Source of the DNA: a bacterium
GTDB lineage: Bacteria; Patescibacteriota; Microgenomatia; Daviesbacterales; UBA10151
Reading direction: 5' to 3'
Assembly: GCA_030647265.1 (NCBI GenBank)
Contig: JAUSJM010000023.1
Coordinates: 1-39,940 of the forward strand
Length of the DNA stretch: 39,940 bases
In this document: positions 9,132 to 17,013 of the stretch, one piece after another
Numbering within the stretch: the stretch's first letter is position 1
Layout of the letters: every line of letters begins with the position of its first letter
Made by a program: the position numbers and the translations under genes
Notes under the pieces: generated by a model
The model's database searches: none
What the model was told of the DNA's origin: nothing
Seen by the model: only the letters and a program-made list of their open reading frames with translations

Positions 9132-9140
9132 AAACAAGGA

Positions 9141-9809
9141 TTACTTTATAGCTTTACTTTTAAGTTTTGTCACTTCACTGAGCCAGAATTTTTCTAAATC
9201 TGAATAGGGTTGATCAATAAGCATTCTTGGGTAATCTTTAAGCTCATCTACCTGTAATAACTGTTGGGCCAGCTGAAGAGGGTCTATTGGTGTATCAAAC
9301 TTAATCCTAGCTTTTCTAAGTAGCTCCTCAAATAACCACTTTTTCTTTTTTAGTATTAAATACAAATCAATAAAATCCCTGCTCCTGGGCTTTTGATAAA
9401 TAGTAAACGTTTTATTAACTGCTATGTCTATTAGACTATCAATTCTGGCGTTATTAATAACTCTTGGCTGCTCAATATTAATAAATGGGTAGTAAGTAAA
9501 TTCTGTCTTTATGATCTCCCCATCAGTAAAGTGTAAAAAAAATAAGTTCCTATTAAAACTTTGTTGATAATCAATTTTTACGTAACCAGTCTGCCGTTGG
9601 ATTTTTTTAAGCACCACCCGGATGGCCATTGGATCTACTTCTTGGCTAGTAAAAAAGTCAAGATCTTCAGAGTAACGGTGGTGTAAGTAATACTCAGCAA
9701 GAGCAGTACCGCCAGACAGATAAAAATATTTTTTTATACCCTCTTGTTGAAATAAGAGTGTTAAAAGAAGTTGTTGTCTCGGAGTTAAGATTGTTTGTGC
9801 CATAACCAA
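9141..9809 (-). CDS. AbiEii/AbiGii-like nucleotidyltransferase (putative toxin)
   Basis: FYLSGGTALAEYYLHHRYSEDLDFFTS is the family signature; RDFIDLYLILKKK. Confidence 0.9.
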   Translation of the reverse strand: MVMAQTILTPRQQLLLTLLFQQEGIKKYFYLSGGTALAEYYLHHRYSEDLDFFTSQEVDPMAIRVVLKKIQRQTGYVKIDYQQSFNRNLFFLHFTDGEIIKTEFTYYPFINIEQPRVINNARIDSLIDIAVNKTFTIYQKPRSRDFIDLYLILKKKKWLFEELLRKARIKFDTPIDPLQLAQQLLQVDELKDYPRMLIDQPYSDLEKFWLSEVTKLKSKAIK

Positions 9810-10006
9810 AACACTAATACTTTCCGGCGAGCTAAATCTATATCCAGCTCATGCCAATATTTCCTTAGTTCTTTCTCTTTAATTTTTTCACCATTAAGCC
9901 CAAAGTTAATCATTTGTTCCAATTTCCACTTGGTATATTTCCGGGAATCTTTTTTAAGTTCAGTAGTATCTATGTTCCAATTGTACATTCCACCAATATT
10001 ATACAT
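9785..10006 (-). CDS. small protein upstream of AbiEii-like gene (candidate antitoxin)
   Basis: 73 aa, overlaps the AbiEii-like start by 25 bp in the same direction; no family recognised. Confidence 0.65.
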   Translation of the reverse strand: MYNIGGMYNWNIDTTELKKDSRKYTKWKLEQMINFGLNGEKIKEKELRKYWHELDIDLARRKVLVFWLWHKQS

Positions 10007-10037
10007 CTTTAGAGGGAATATTTCAGATGAGGCTTCT

Positions 10038-10063
10038 TGGAATCTTTGGTCAGAGATTAGTCT
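10038..10063. repeat. 26-bp perfect direct repeat, copy 2
   Basis: tggaatctttggtcagagattagtct, identical to 9094-9119. Confidence 0.95.
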
Positions 10064-10071
10064 TCAGTAGA

Positions 10072-10470
10072 CTACTGAGTGTGGAGATTTGAAGAGTCTT
10101 TTAAGATTTCTGAGATTTTAGAGAGGGCCATCTGGGGAGTAAGGCCTGCTTTAGGCAGGTAACCTTTAGCTCCTAAACTTAAAGCTTCATTGACAAAATA
10201 ATCTTTATCCAGGACCGAAAGCATAATAGTAGGCCCATTGTAGTGTGTTGGCTGGGGCATAGTCTGAAGCTTTCTTAAAATTGACAGCCCATCTATTTTA
10301 GGCATCATGATATCTAAAAGGATTAAATTATAACCACCCTGTAAGATTTTAGTCAGTCCTTCCTGCCCGTCTGAAGCCAGATCCACTTCATACCCTGCCT
10401 TGGTAAGGAATCTTTGGTAAATATTCCTAATGTCCTGATCATCATCAACCAAAAGAATCCTATTACTCAT
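10072..10470 (-). CDS. stand-alone response regulator receiver protein
   Basis: RILLVDDDQDIR, NLILLDIMMPKIDGL, LGAKGYLPKA; no output domain. Confidence 0.92.
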   Translation of the reverse strand: MSNRILLVDDDQDIRNIYQRFLTKAGYEVDLASDGQEGLTKILQGGYNLILLDIMMPKIDGLSILRKLQTMPQPTHYNGPTIMLSVLDKDYFVNEALSLGAKGYLPKAGLTPQMALSKISEILKDSSNLHTQ

Positions 10471-10502
10471 AGTCTTGGTATAACATGAAATAAGGCAGTT
10501 GT

Positions 10503-10558
10503 CAAAACCCTATTTTGGAACAAAACACTATTTTGGCTACAAAACACTATTTTGGCTA
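10503..10558. repeat. three tandem ~19-bp repeats
   Basis: caaaaccctattttggaa (10503-10520), caaaacactattttggcta (10521-10539), caaaacactattttggcta (10540-10558). Confidence 0.95.
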
Positions 10559-10993
10559 AGAATCTTTTAAGAACTCTGAGATTTTGGAAAGGGCCTGGTC
10601 CGGAGTCATACCTGATTTAGCTAAATAACCTTTGGCCCCCAAGCCCAAAGCTTCCTTTACAATATAATCCTGATCCAAGGCGGAAAGAACAATGATAGGC
10701 CCGTTGTAGTGAGTTGGCTGGGGCCTAGTCTGAATCTTCCTTAAAATCCCCAAACCATCAATTTTAGGCAGCATGATATCTAAAAGAATTAAATCATAAC
10801 CTCCCTGGAGTATTTTAGCTAAACCTTCCTGACCATCTTGGGCCAGATCTACTTCATACCCTGCCTCAGTTAAAAACTCTCGATAAATATCCCTGGTATC
10901 AGAATCATCATCAATAAGAAGAACTTTGCCCGGGTAAGAACCTGGAGAGGCACTCATCCACTTAGGTATAGCACTAAGCAGGATGGTTGTCAA
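10556..10993 (-). CDS. stand-alone response regulator receiver protein (paralogue); start may be internal at MSASPG
   Basis: KVLLIDDDSDTR, DLILLDIMLPKIDGL, LGAKGYLAKS. Confidence 0.92.
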   Translation of the reverse strand: MTTILLSAIPKWMSASPGSYPGKVLLIDDDSDTRDIYREFLTEAGYEVDLAQDGQEGLAKILQGGYDLILLDIMLPKIDGLGILRKIQTRPQPTHYNGPIIVLSALDQDYIVKEALGLGAKGYLAKSGMTPDQALSKISEFLKDS

Positions 10994-10999
10994 AGAGGG

Positions 11000-11365
11000 C
11001 TATCTTTTTTTAGAAGAGGATTTAGAACAAGTGACACAAAGACCGGCGCTAGGCATAGCTTTTAACCTTTCGACCTCGATCTGTGCCCCACACTTCTCAC
11101 ACTTACCATAAGTTCCGTTCCGCAAACTCATTAAAGAGGTGGTTATTTTCTTGGAAAGACTTACTAAATCATTCTTCACTGCCACAGCCCGGGCATGGAC
11201 ATCAGCTTTCCAGGATTCTGTACCAGGTTCAGAAGGCTCAGCCACCACCTGGATCATCACCGGATCAGAATCCTCTAAATGCTTAATCTGCTTGGTAACT
11301 TGCTGTTGCTGACGAAGTAACAGCCTTTTTACTTTATTGATAGTTTGTTGGGGTAGGTTTAACAT
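11000..11365 (-). CDS. DksA/TraR-type C4 zinc-finger protein
   Basis: GTYGKCEKCGAQIEVERLKAMPSAGLCVTC. Confidence 0.85.
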   Translation of the reverse strand: MLNLPQQTINKVKRLLLRQQQQVTKQIKHLEDSDPVMIQVVAEPSEPGTESWKADVHARAVAVKNDLVSLSKKITTSLMSLRNGTYGKCEKCGAQIEVERLKAMPSAGLCVTCSKSSSKKR

Positions 11366-12278
11366 TGAGCTTCTTCCTTAAAATTTTTGGCCAGAGGGTA
11401 GATCTTTTAAAGAATCCCTGGAGCCAAAAAGTAAAGCCAACCCGGTAATTATAGCAACTTTTCTGAAAAGACAATAGTAGGGCTTTCCTTCTTTTGGAAG
11501 ACACCAAAAGAGAAAAAAGATACTGTAAATCCGCTTTAAAACTCCTTTTACCGCGGGTATAAAAAATTCCCGTTCCCAAAGTCATTACTGCCAGGGAAAA
11601 AAGGTGTCCGGAAAAAAGCCCGCCAAAGCTTACCCCCTCCCTGATATCCCCCCTGAAAAATTCCGTGATGAACTTTAATCCCCCTAAAAAGATCAAAGCT
11701 GAGGCCAGAATCCTCCCTTTAAAATGAAATCTTAAGGCCTGTTTTTTCAAAGAAAAGTAGAAGAGAAGAAGAATTAAGGCCTCAAGCAAAGCAATGGGGA
11801 ATCTTTTTCCTATCACTCCCACAACGGGCAAAGCCCAAGGTAAAGTGGAAACCCGGCCGTAGAAACACCCGCCCAGGAAACAGCCGATATCTCCCAAACT
11901 TGTAGCCAAAACCAGGCTCACCGCTGCAAAGTCCACTACCTGCCAAAAATGCAACCCAATCCGGGAAACATAAAGCCTGAAGGTGATAAGCCCCCCTGCG
12001 AGCCCTCCCCAAAAGGACATCCCGGGATACTTTTGGATTAAAAGCACCTGGGATAAATCGTAAAAAGAGCTTGCGTGAAACAAGACAAAAACCAATCTTG
12101 CCCCCAAAAGCCCTCCCACAAAAGTGAGAATTGCCAGATCAATCAGCTTTTCTTCCTCCAGCTCGTAAACCCGGCTAATCTGCCAGAAAACAAAGACGGC
12201 AAAGGCAAAGGCTATCACTAGCAGCAAACCAAAAGAGGAAATCGGCAAGGGACCCAGGGTTAATAAAACTGGATACAT
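11334..12278 (-). CDS. lgt: prolipoprotein diacylglyceryl transferase
   Basis: Multi-TM; GMSFWGGLAGG, GDIGCFLGGCFYG, TEFFRGD. Confidence 0.85.
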   Translation of the reverse strand: MYPVLLTLGPLPISSFGLLLVIAFAFAVFVFWQISRVYELEEEKLIDLAILTFVGGLLGARLVFVLFHASSFYDLSQVLLIQKYPGMSFWGGLAGGLITFRLYVSRIGLHFWQVVDFAAVSLVLATSLGDIGCFLGGCFYGRVSTLPWALPVVGVIGKRFPIALLEALILLLFYFSLKKQALRFHFKGRILASALIFLGGLKFITEFFRGDIREGVSFGGLFSGHLFSLAVMTLGTGIFYTRGKRSFKADLQYLFSLLVSSKRRKALLLSFQKSCYNYRVGFTFWLQGFFKRSTLWPKILRKKLNVKPTPTNYQ

Positions 12279-12300
12279 AATCTTTTTCTAATATTACCAC

Positions 12301-12324
12301 AACCTGCCTACAGGTAGGCGGGTT
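12301..12324. repeat. near-palindrome in divergent intergenic region
   Basis: aacctgcctacaggtaggcgggtt. Confidence 0.7.
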
Positions 12325-12369
12325 TGGACTGCCTCTTGCCAATGCTGCTATACTGTAAGTTAGCAAAAT

Positions 12370-12813
12370 ATGACCGCTACAGCACACGCACTGGTGGGAG
12401 GAGCTATTGCTGCCTCCGTCAAAGACCCCGCCCTGGGACTTTCACTTTCTGCCCTCTCTCATCCTCTTATGGATCTCATTCCCCACTGGGACTTTGCTTT
12501 GAACTGGAGATCAAAATCTAAGGTGAAGTTATTTTTGGAAGCAGTAGTTGATTTGGGAGGAGGAACACTCCTCTCTTACCTTTTATTTGGCAGGTTTATA
12601 GATATCCGGTATTTTTTAGCAGCAGTTTTGTTATCTGAGGTTTGGGACATAGCTGAAGCTCCTCATTGGTTTTTAAAGAAAAGTTTTCCCCCTTTCAGTT
12701 GGATTTATGCTGTCCAGTCCAGGTTTCACAGCAGAGCTAAACTACCTCTGGGGGGAATCACTCAAGCCCTGACAGTACTTTTCATTCTCCTGCTCATCAA
12801 GTTCCTGACATGA
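12370..12813 (+). CDS. membrane protein, possibly metal-dependent hydrolase (YdjM/DUF457)-like
   Basis: HALVGGAIAASVKDPALGLSLSALSHPLMDLIPHWD. Confidence 0.6.
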   Translation: MTATAHALVGGAIAASVKDPALGLSLSALSHPLMDLIPHWDFALNWRSKSKVKLFLEAVVDLGGGTLLSYLLFGRFIDIRYFLAAVLLSEVWDIAEAPHWFLKKSFPPFSWIYAVQSRFHSRAKLPLGGITQALTVLFILLLIKFLT

Positions 12814-13250
12814 GCACCAAAGTAGAGAGTAGCCATGCTTTAGTGGTCCATAAAAACAAATTTCTTTTTCTTTTAAGGGATAACAAGCCTGAGATTACTT
12901 ATCCTAATTGCTGGAGCTTGCTGGGAGGAGGTGGAGAGGAAGGAGAAACACCGGAAGAAACTTTACTCCGGGAGCTTAAGGAAGAAGCCAATCTTGAGCC
13001 TCAAAACTTCCAACTTCTTTTTAAATTTTCCGATCGGGAAAAGTATCTTTATATTGTCTACCTTGAGAATGAGGAAGTTAAAAAAATAAAACTTGGCGAT
13101 GAGGGACAAAAACTGGACTTTTTTACCCTTGATGAATTAGATACTATTCCTCTCACCTTAGGCTTAAATAAATATCTGGAACGGTTTAAACCTTTTCTAA
13201 AGGGACTTTTATCTGGCCAAAACAACCCTCAATTTCCAGGATTTCCTTAA
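12810..13250 (+). CDS. NUDIX hydrolase
   Basis: Nudix box GGGEEGETPEETLLRELKEEANL. Confidence 0.92.
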   Translation: MSTKVESSHALVVHKNKFLFLLRDNKPEITYPNCWSLLGGGGEEGETPEETLLRELKEEANLEPQNFQLLFKFSDREKYLYIVYLENEEVKKIKLGDEGQKLDFFTLDELDTIPLTLGLNKYLERFKPFLKGLLSGQNNPQFPGFP

Positions 13251-13857
13251 TGCTTTCTTGTAACTTCTTTTTTAGGGATTCTTGCTGTTTTTTAATTTCA
13301 TCCATCTCCTCTTTACTTAGCTCAGTATATCTTCGACCATATTGAGGATAAAACCAGACAAATCCCATCCAGGTATCAAGAGGAATATCCTCCTTCCCAA
13401 TCTCCTCAGCCACAAAACCTCTATCTACAATCTCCTCCCCTGACCAAATAACTTGGCCGTTTTTTGCTAAGACTAGGGCAAAGTGGTCTTCAGTTCTTCT
13501 TTCTTCACCTTCAAGTTCAGCCATCATCTCCATTAAAGTTGTCACTTTTTCCTTATCAGTTTTACCCTCACCGACTATCCTTTGGTTCCGCAATACATCC
13601 CACTTTTCCCCTAAGCCTGGAATATCGACTCCTCGATCTGAAGCCAGAACATACCAATCGGTTATCAAGGAAATCTCCCGAGCCTTTTTCTCAGCGTTCT
13701 CCAACAAAGTTTTTCCATCTTCCTCGACCCTTACTAAATCCTTCAGTTCCTCTATATGATGAGTTACAACATCAGGTAAACCCTCAAGGTACCAAATCAT
13801 TTCGGAAGCTTTAAATTTGTTCTTAGTAGCAATTAGGATATCCACAAGGAGAGTCAC
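13186..13857 (-). CDS. RdgB/HAM1-like non-canonical purine NTP pyrophosphatase
   Basis: ILIATKNKFKASEM, LLENAEKKAREIS, VLASDRGVDIPGL. Confidence 0.75.
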   Translation of the reverse strand: MTLLVDILIATKNKFKASEMIWYLEGLPDVVTHHIEELKDLVRVEEDGKTLLENAEKKAREISLITDWYVLASDRGVDIPGLGEKWDVLRNQRIVGEGKTDKEKVTTLMEMMAELEGEERRTEDHFALVLAKNGQVIWSGEEIVDRGFVAEEIGKEDIPLDTWMGFVWFYPQYGRRYTELSKEEMDEIKKQQESLKKKLQESIKEILEIEGCFGQIKVPLEKV

Positions 13858-14414
13858 TTAACTCTTTCTACATACTGACCTGTTCTGGTATCAATCTTCA
13901 CTTTATCCCCTACTTTCATAAACATGGGAACTTTGACTGCCAGACCATTATCCAAAACAGCATCCTTATAAACATTGGAGACAGTATTACCCTTTTCCCC
14001 CGGACCTGTCTCAGAGATGGTATAGATTAGGCTATTAGAGAGTTCCAAAGCTAAAGGTTGATCTTCAGCTACTACCAAATTTACCTCTAAACCTTCCTTT
14101 AAAAATTTAGCTTCATCACCTGCAAGCTCCAAAGTTAAGGGCAAAGTTTCAAAGCTTGTAGAATCCATAAAATAAAGACTTTCATCGTCCTTATATAAAT
14201 ACTGGGCTTTTCTCTTTTCTACATCAGCTTCTTCTACCCTGGCCCCGGTGATAAAGGATTTTTCTGTCATGGAACCTGTTTTTAAGTTCCTCACCTTAAC
14301 TTTTATAGTCCCACTGCCCCGACCCATCTTGATGTGTTCAAAGTTAACCACTTGTAGGATCTGTTTGTCCTCTTTAAAAACCGCCCCAGATCTCAGATCG
14401 TTCACATTTAACAT
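13854..14414 (-). CDS. efp: translation elongation factor P
   Basis: VNFEHIKMGRGSGTIKVKVRNLKTG..TEKSF; GLAVKVPMFMKVGDKVKIDTRTGQYVERV C-terminus. Confidence 0.93.
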   Translation of the reverse strand: MLNVNDLRSGAVFKEDKQILQVVNFEHIKMGRGSGTIKVKVRNLKTGSMTEKSFITGARVEEADVEKRKAQYLYKDDESLYFMDSTSFETLPLTLELAGDEAKFLKEGLEVNLVVAEDQPLALELSNSLIYTISETGPGEKGNTVSNVYKDAVLDNGLAVKVPMFMKVGDKVKIDTRTGQYVERVK

Positions 14415-14457
14415 TGTTGGAAAAACTCCTTTACTAAAGATTTTATCAAAATTTCAA

Positions 14458-15057
14458 TTAAGATCCAAGGCGAACCCCATAACCTGCTCTTCTTATAAAC
14501 AAACTTTGTCGAGGAAATCTGACACCTTTTCCTCCCATCCCCTCTCTAATATGATATTCAAAATAACTTGGGATCTTACTTAATGGACTCTCTGATGGTA
14601 ATCGAGAGCGTGAGAGATTGCCTATTGTTAGTATATTGTGATGAAAAGGCACATCTTCGCCGGAGTAGTTAATTAACTGACCCTGATCATCAAAAATAGC
14701 CGCCACAGCCATCACTAAAGTTCCTGGCACTGCTTGGAGATCTAAACTCCATACCTCCTCCAGCGGTATATATAAAAAATTGTCTACCTCACTTGAAAAC
14801 CAAAGGCGCAACCTAGTAGTCCAATGGTCAGTAACAAGAGCTAGGGTGAGAAGGGTAGGGTCAAAAATACCCAGGTCTTTAATAAAGGCTTGAGCAACCA
14901 ATCCTTTATTATGACTGTCAGTCCAATCAGGATGAACAGTAATAAGATCTTCCCTTGTCATCCTGTTAAAAACATCTACTAAGACTTTCCCATCCGGAAC
15001 CTCGCTGACAACTTCTAAAATATCAAGTATTTCCTGTTCGTCTTCCTTTCTGCCCAT
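14458..15057 (-). CDS. hypothetical protein
   Basis: 199-aa ORF in a co-directional context; no motif recognised. Confidence 0.6.
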   Translation of the reverse strand: MGRKEDEQEILDILEVVSEVPDGKVLVDVFNRMTREDLITVHPDWTDSHNKGLVAQAFIKDLGIFDPTLLTLALVTDHWTTRLRLWFSSEVDNFLYIPLEEVWSLDLQAVPGTLVMAVAAIFDDQGQLINYSGEDVPFHHNILTIGNLSRSRLPSESPLSKIPSYFEYHIREGMGGKGVRFPRQSLFIRRAGYGVRLGS

Positions 15058-15164
15058 ATATTAAACCTCGGGCAGTTTTTCTTTTAGATGATAATTGGTC
15101 CATATCTAACCACCTCTTTCGGAAATTGTCAATCAGCTTCAGATAAGATATACTTGTAAGGCTG

Positions 15165-15247
15165 GCCGGGATGCTGGAATGGTATACAGGGTAGTCTCAA
15201 AAACTACTGGTCGCAAGGCCATGAGGGTTCGACTCCCTCCCCCGGCA
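15165..15247 (+). tRNA. tRNA-Leu (anticodon CAA)
   Basis: Acceptor GCCGGGA/CCCCGGC, anticodon stem GTAGT-CTCAAAA-ACTAC, class II variable arm TGGTC-GCAA-GGCCA, T arm GAGGG-TTCGACT-CCCTC; CCA not encoded. Confidence 0.93.
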
Positions 15248-15274
15248 CTTTTTTAGGTGTAATTCAAAAGAATT

Positions 15275-15844
15275 ATGAATAAAAAATTAATTGTTGGTTT
15301 AGTGGGAGAAAAAGGTGGGGGCAAAGGTACTTTTGTGGACCTCCTCAAGGAACTTAACCCTACTTTAAAAATTGATAGATTCAGGTCTTCTGATATCTTA
15401 AATGAGACCCTCAAAGTATGGGATATCTCCTCTACCAGGGAAAACCTTTCTAAGCTAGCAGTCTCCATGGATCAAACCTATGGCCTGGGAACACTAACCC
15501 ATGCCATGGAACAAATGATAAAAAACAGCCAGGCTGAGGTGGTATTTTTTGACGGGGTAAGGTGGAAAACTGATGTTAAGATGCTCAAAAAGTTCCCTCA
15601 AAGCCTGATTGTTTATGTTACTGCCAACCCTCAGCTTAGGTATGAGAGAACTAAGGCCAGGAAGGAAAAAGCTGGAGAGGACAAAACCAACTTTGAACAA
15701 TTCATGGAAGAAGAAAAGGCTCATACAGAAGTCTTTATCTCCCAAATTGGAGCTTCAGCTGATTTTACCATCACTAATGAAGAATCTTTAGAAGAGTTTA
15801 AAACTCAGGTTCAGCAATTCATCAAGCAGTACTTGTCTCACTAG
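15275..15844 (+). CDS. P-loop (d)NMP kinase / dephospho-CoA kinase-like protein
   Basis: GLVGEKGGGKGTFVDLL Walker A; VVFFDGVRWKTDV. Confidence 0.7.
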   Translation: MNKKLIVGLVGEKGGGKGTFVDLLKELNPTLKIDRFRSSDILNETLKVWDISSTRENLSKLAVSMDQTYGLGTLTHAMEQMIKNSQAEVVFFDGVRWKTDVKMLKKFPQSLIVYVTANPQLRYERTKARKEKAGEDKTNFEQFMEEEKAHTEVFISQIGASADFTITNEESLEEFKTQVQQFIKQYLSH

Positions 15845-16913
15845 GCTTTTTCATTAAAGCCCCAATGGCTGCCCCTTCTAAACATAAATCAAAGGAAAAA
15901 TCAGAGGTTATTAATACTTGAGGATCAAACTTTAAGTTTTTTTCCAGTATCTGAACTAGTCTTTGAGTATAGCCTGGGACTCTAAAGGCCCCTCCATGAC
16001 AACCCAGCACTGTTTTTCCTGGTTTTTCAAAGAGATTAAAAACACCCCTCATTCCCATCACTACATGGGCTAAAAGGTAGGCTGAATGGAGATAGAGCCC
16101 CTTAGCCAGTTCATCACCTTGGGAAAGCTTTTTACCAATCTCCTCTCCACTTAAAGCTTCTCCTTTAGTTTTTTGCCAAAGGTCTTCAATTCCTGCCTTG
16201 CTGCCAGCAGCAAGCTCAATACAGACATTCTTGGCCCCAAAAACCCCACAAGCCTTGTCTTGATGATAGGGATTTAAATCTTCTACTAAAGGAATATGGC
16301 CAGGTTCAGTAGCATAAATTGTGCCTTCCTTTAAAACTGCTCCTCCTACTCCACTACCATTAATTAAATAGAGCACCTCTTCTGTCCCAGGAAATTTACT
16401 TTGGGCTTCCACTGCTCCAGCCATTAACCCTGCTACAGCATCGTTGAAGATAACTGCACTGGGAAAAAGTTTACCCAGGTCTCCTTGATATCTTGCCTGC
16501 AGCTCTTCCATAAAAACAGGGACTTTATGCCAAGCCAGAGGTTTAGTTCCTTCTAAAGGACCTGCTGAGGAAATCCCCAAGGGAAGCTTTAAAGAAGAAG
16601 TCTCAGTTGCCAAACTCTCTAAGAATTTAAGGTACCCTTCCCCCTGATTCGTAGAAACAGTCTCCAAGGTAGTAGCGTTAGGCCTAAGCCTTCCATCTGC
16701 CACCTGGAGGGTGACAGCAGAAATTTTATCTCCTCCCATATCAATAGCCTTGACCCTTTGCCCTTCATTATCATCCAAAGCCTGGGCAGCCTTTTTGAGG
16801 TCAAAACTAGCCACACTCTTCCCTCTTAAGGATTCCATGGTAAATTTCTTTATCTGTTCTTCCATCAAGGAAGGAGTAGGTTGAGAAGTTAAAATGTCCT
16901 TTGGATCACTCAT
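15822..16913 (-). CDS. ROK-family sugar kinase-like protein
   Basis: AIDMGGDKISAVTLQ, VIFNDAVAGLMAGA, YLINGSGVGGAVLKEG. Confidence 0.75.
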   Translation of the reverse strand: MSDPKDILTSQPTPSLMEEQIKKFTMESLRGKSVASFDLKKAAQALDDNEGQRVKAIDMGGDKISAVTLQVADGRLRPNATTLETVSTNQGEGYLKFLESLATETSSLKLPLGISSAGPLEGTKPLAWHKVPVFMEELQARYQGDLGKLFPSAVIFNDAVAGLMAGAVEAQSKFPGTEEVLYLINGSGVGGAVLKEGTIYATEPGHIPLVEDLNPYHQDKACGVFGAKNVCIELAAGSKAGIEDLWQKTKGEALSGEEIGKKLSQGDELAKGLYLHSAYLLAHVVMGMRGVFNLFEKPGKTVLGCHGGAFRVPGYTQRLVQILEKNLKFDPQVLITSDFSFDLCLEGAAIGALMKKPSETSTA

Positions 16914-17013
16914 CTTTAATTTATCTTACTTAGATCTCCATATAATATCACAGGTTTAACTGCTTCTATTTTCTTTTGTGCCTACTAGCCTCACAAGAGG
17001 TCCTCTGGTAAGG

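Noticed and set aside
10064-10078. TCAGTAG-A-CTACTGA hairpin near the end of the first receiver gene
   Set aside because: Short, loop of one base, no T-run; insufficient to call a terminator.
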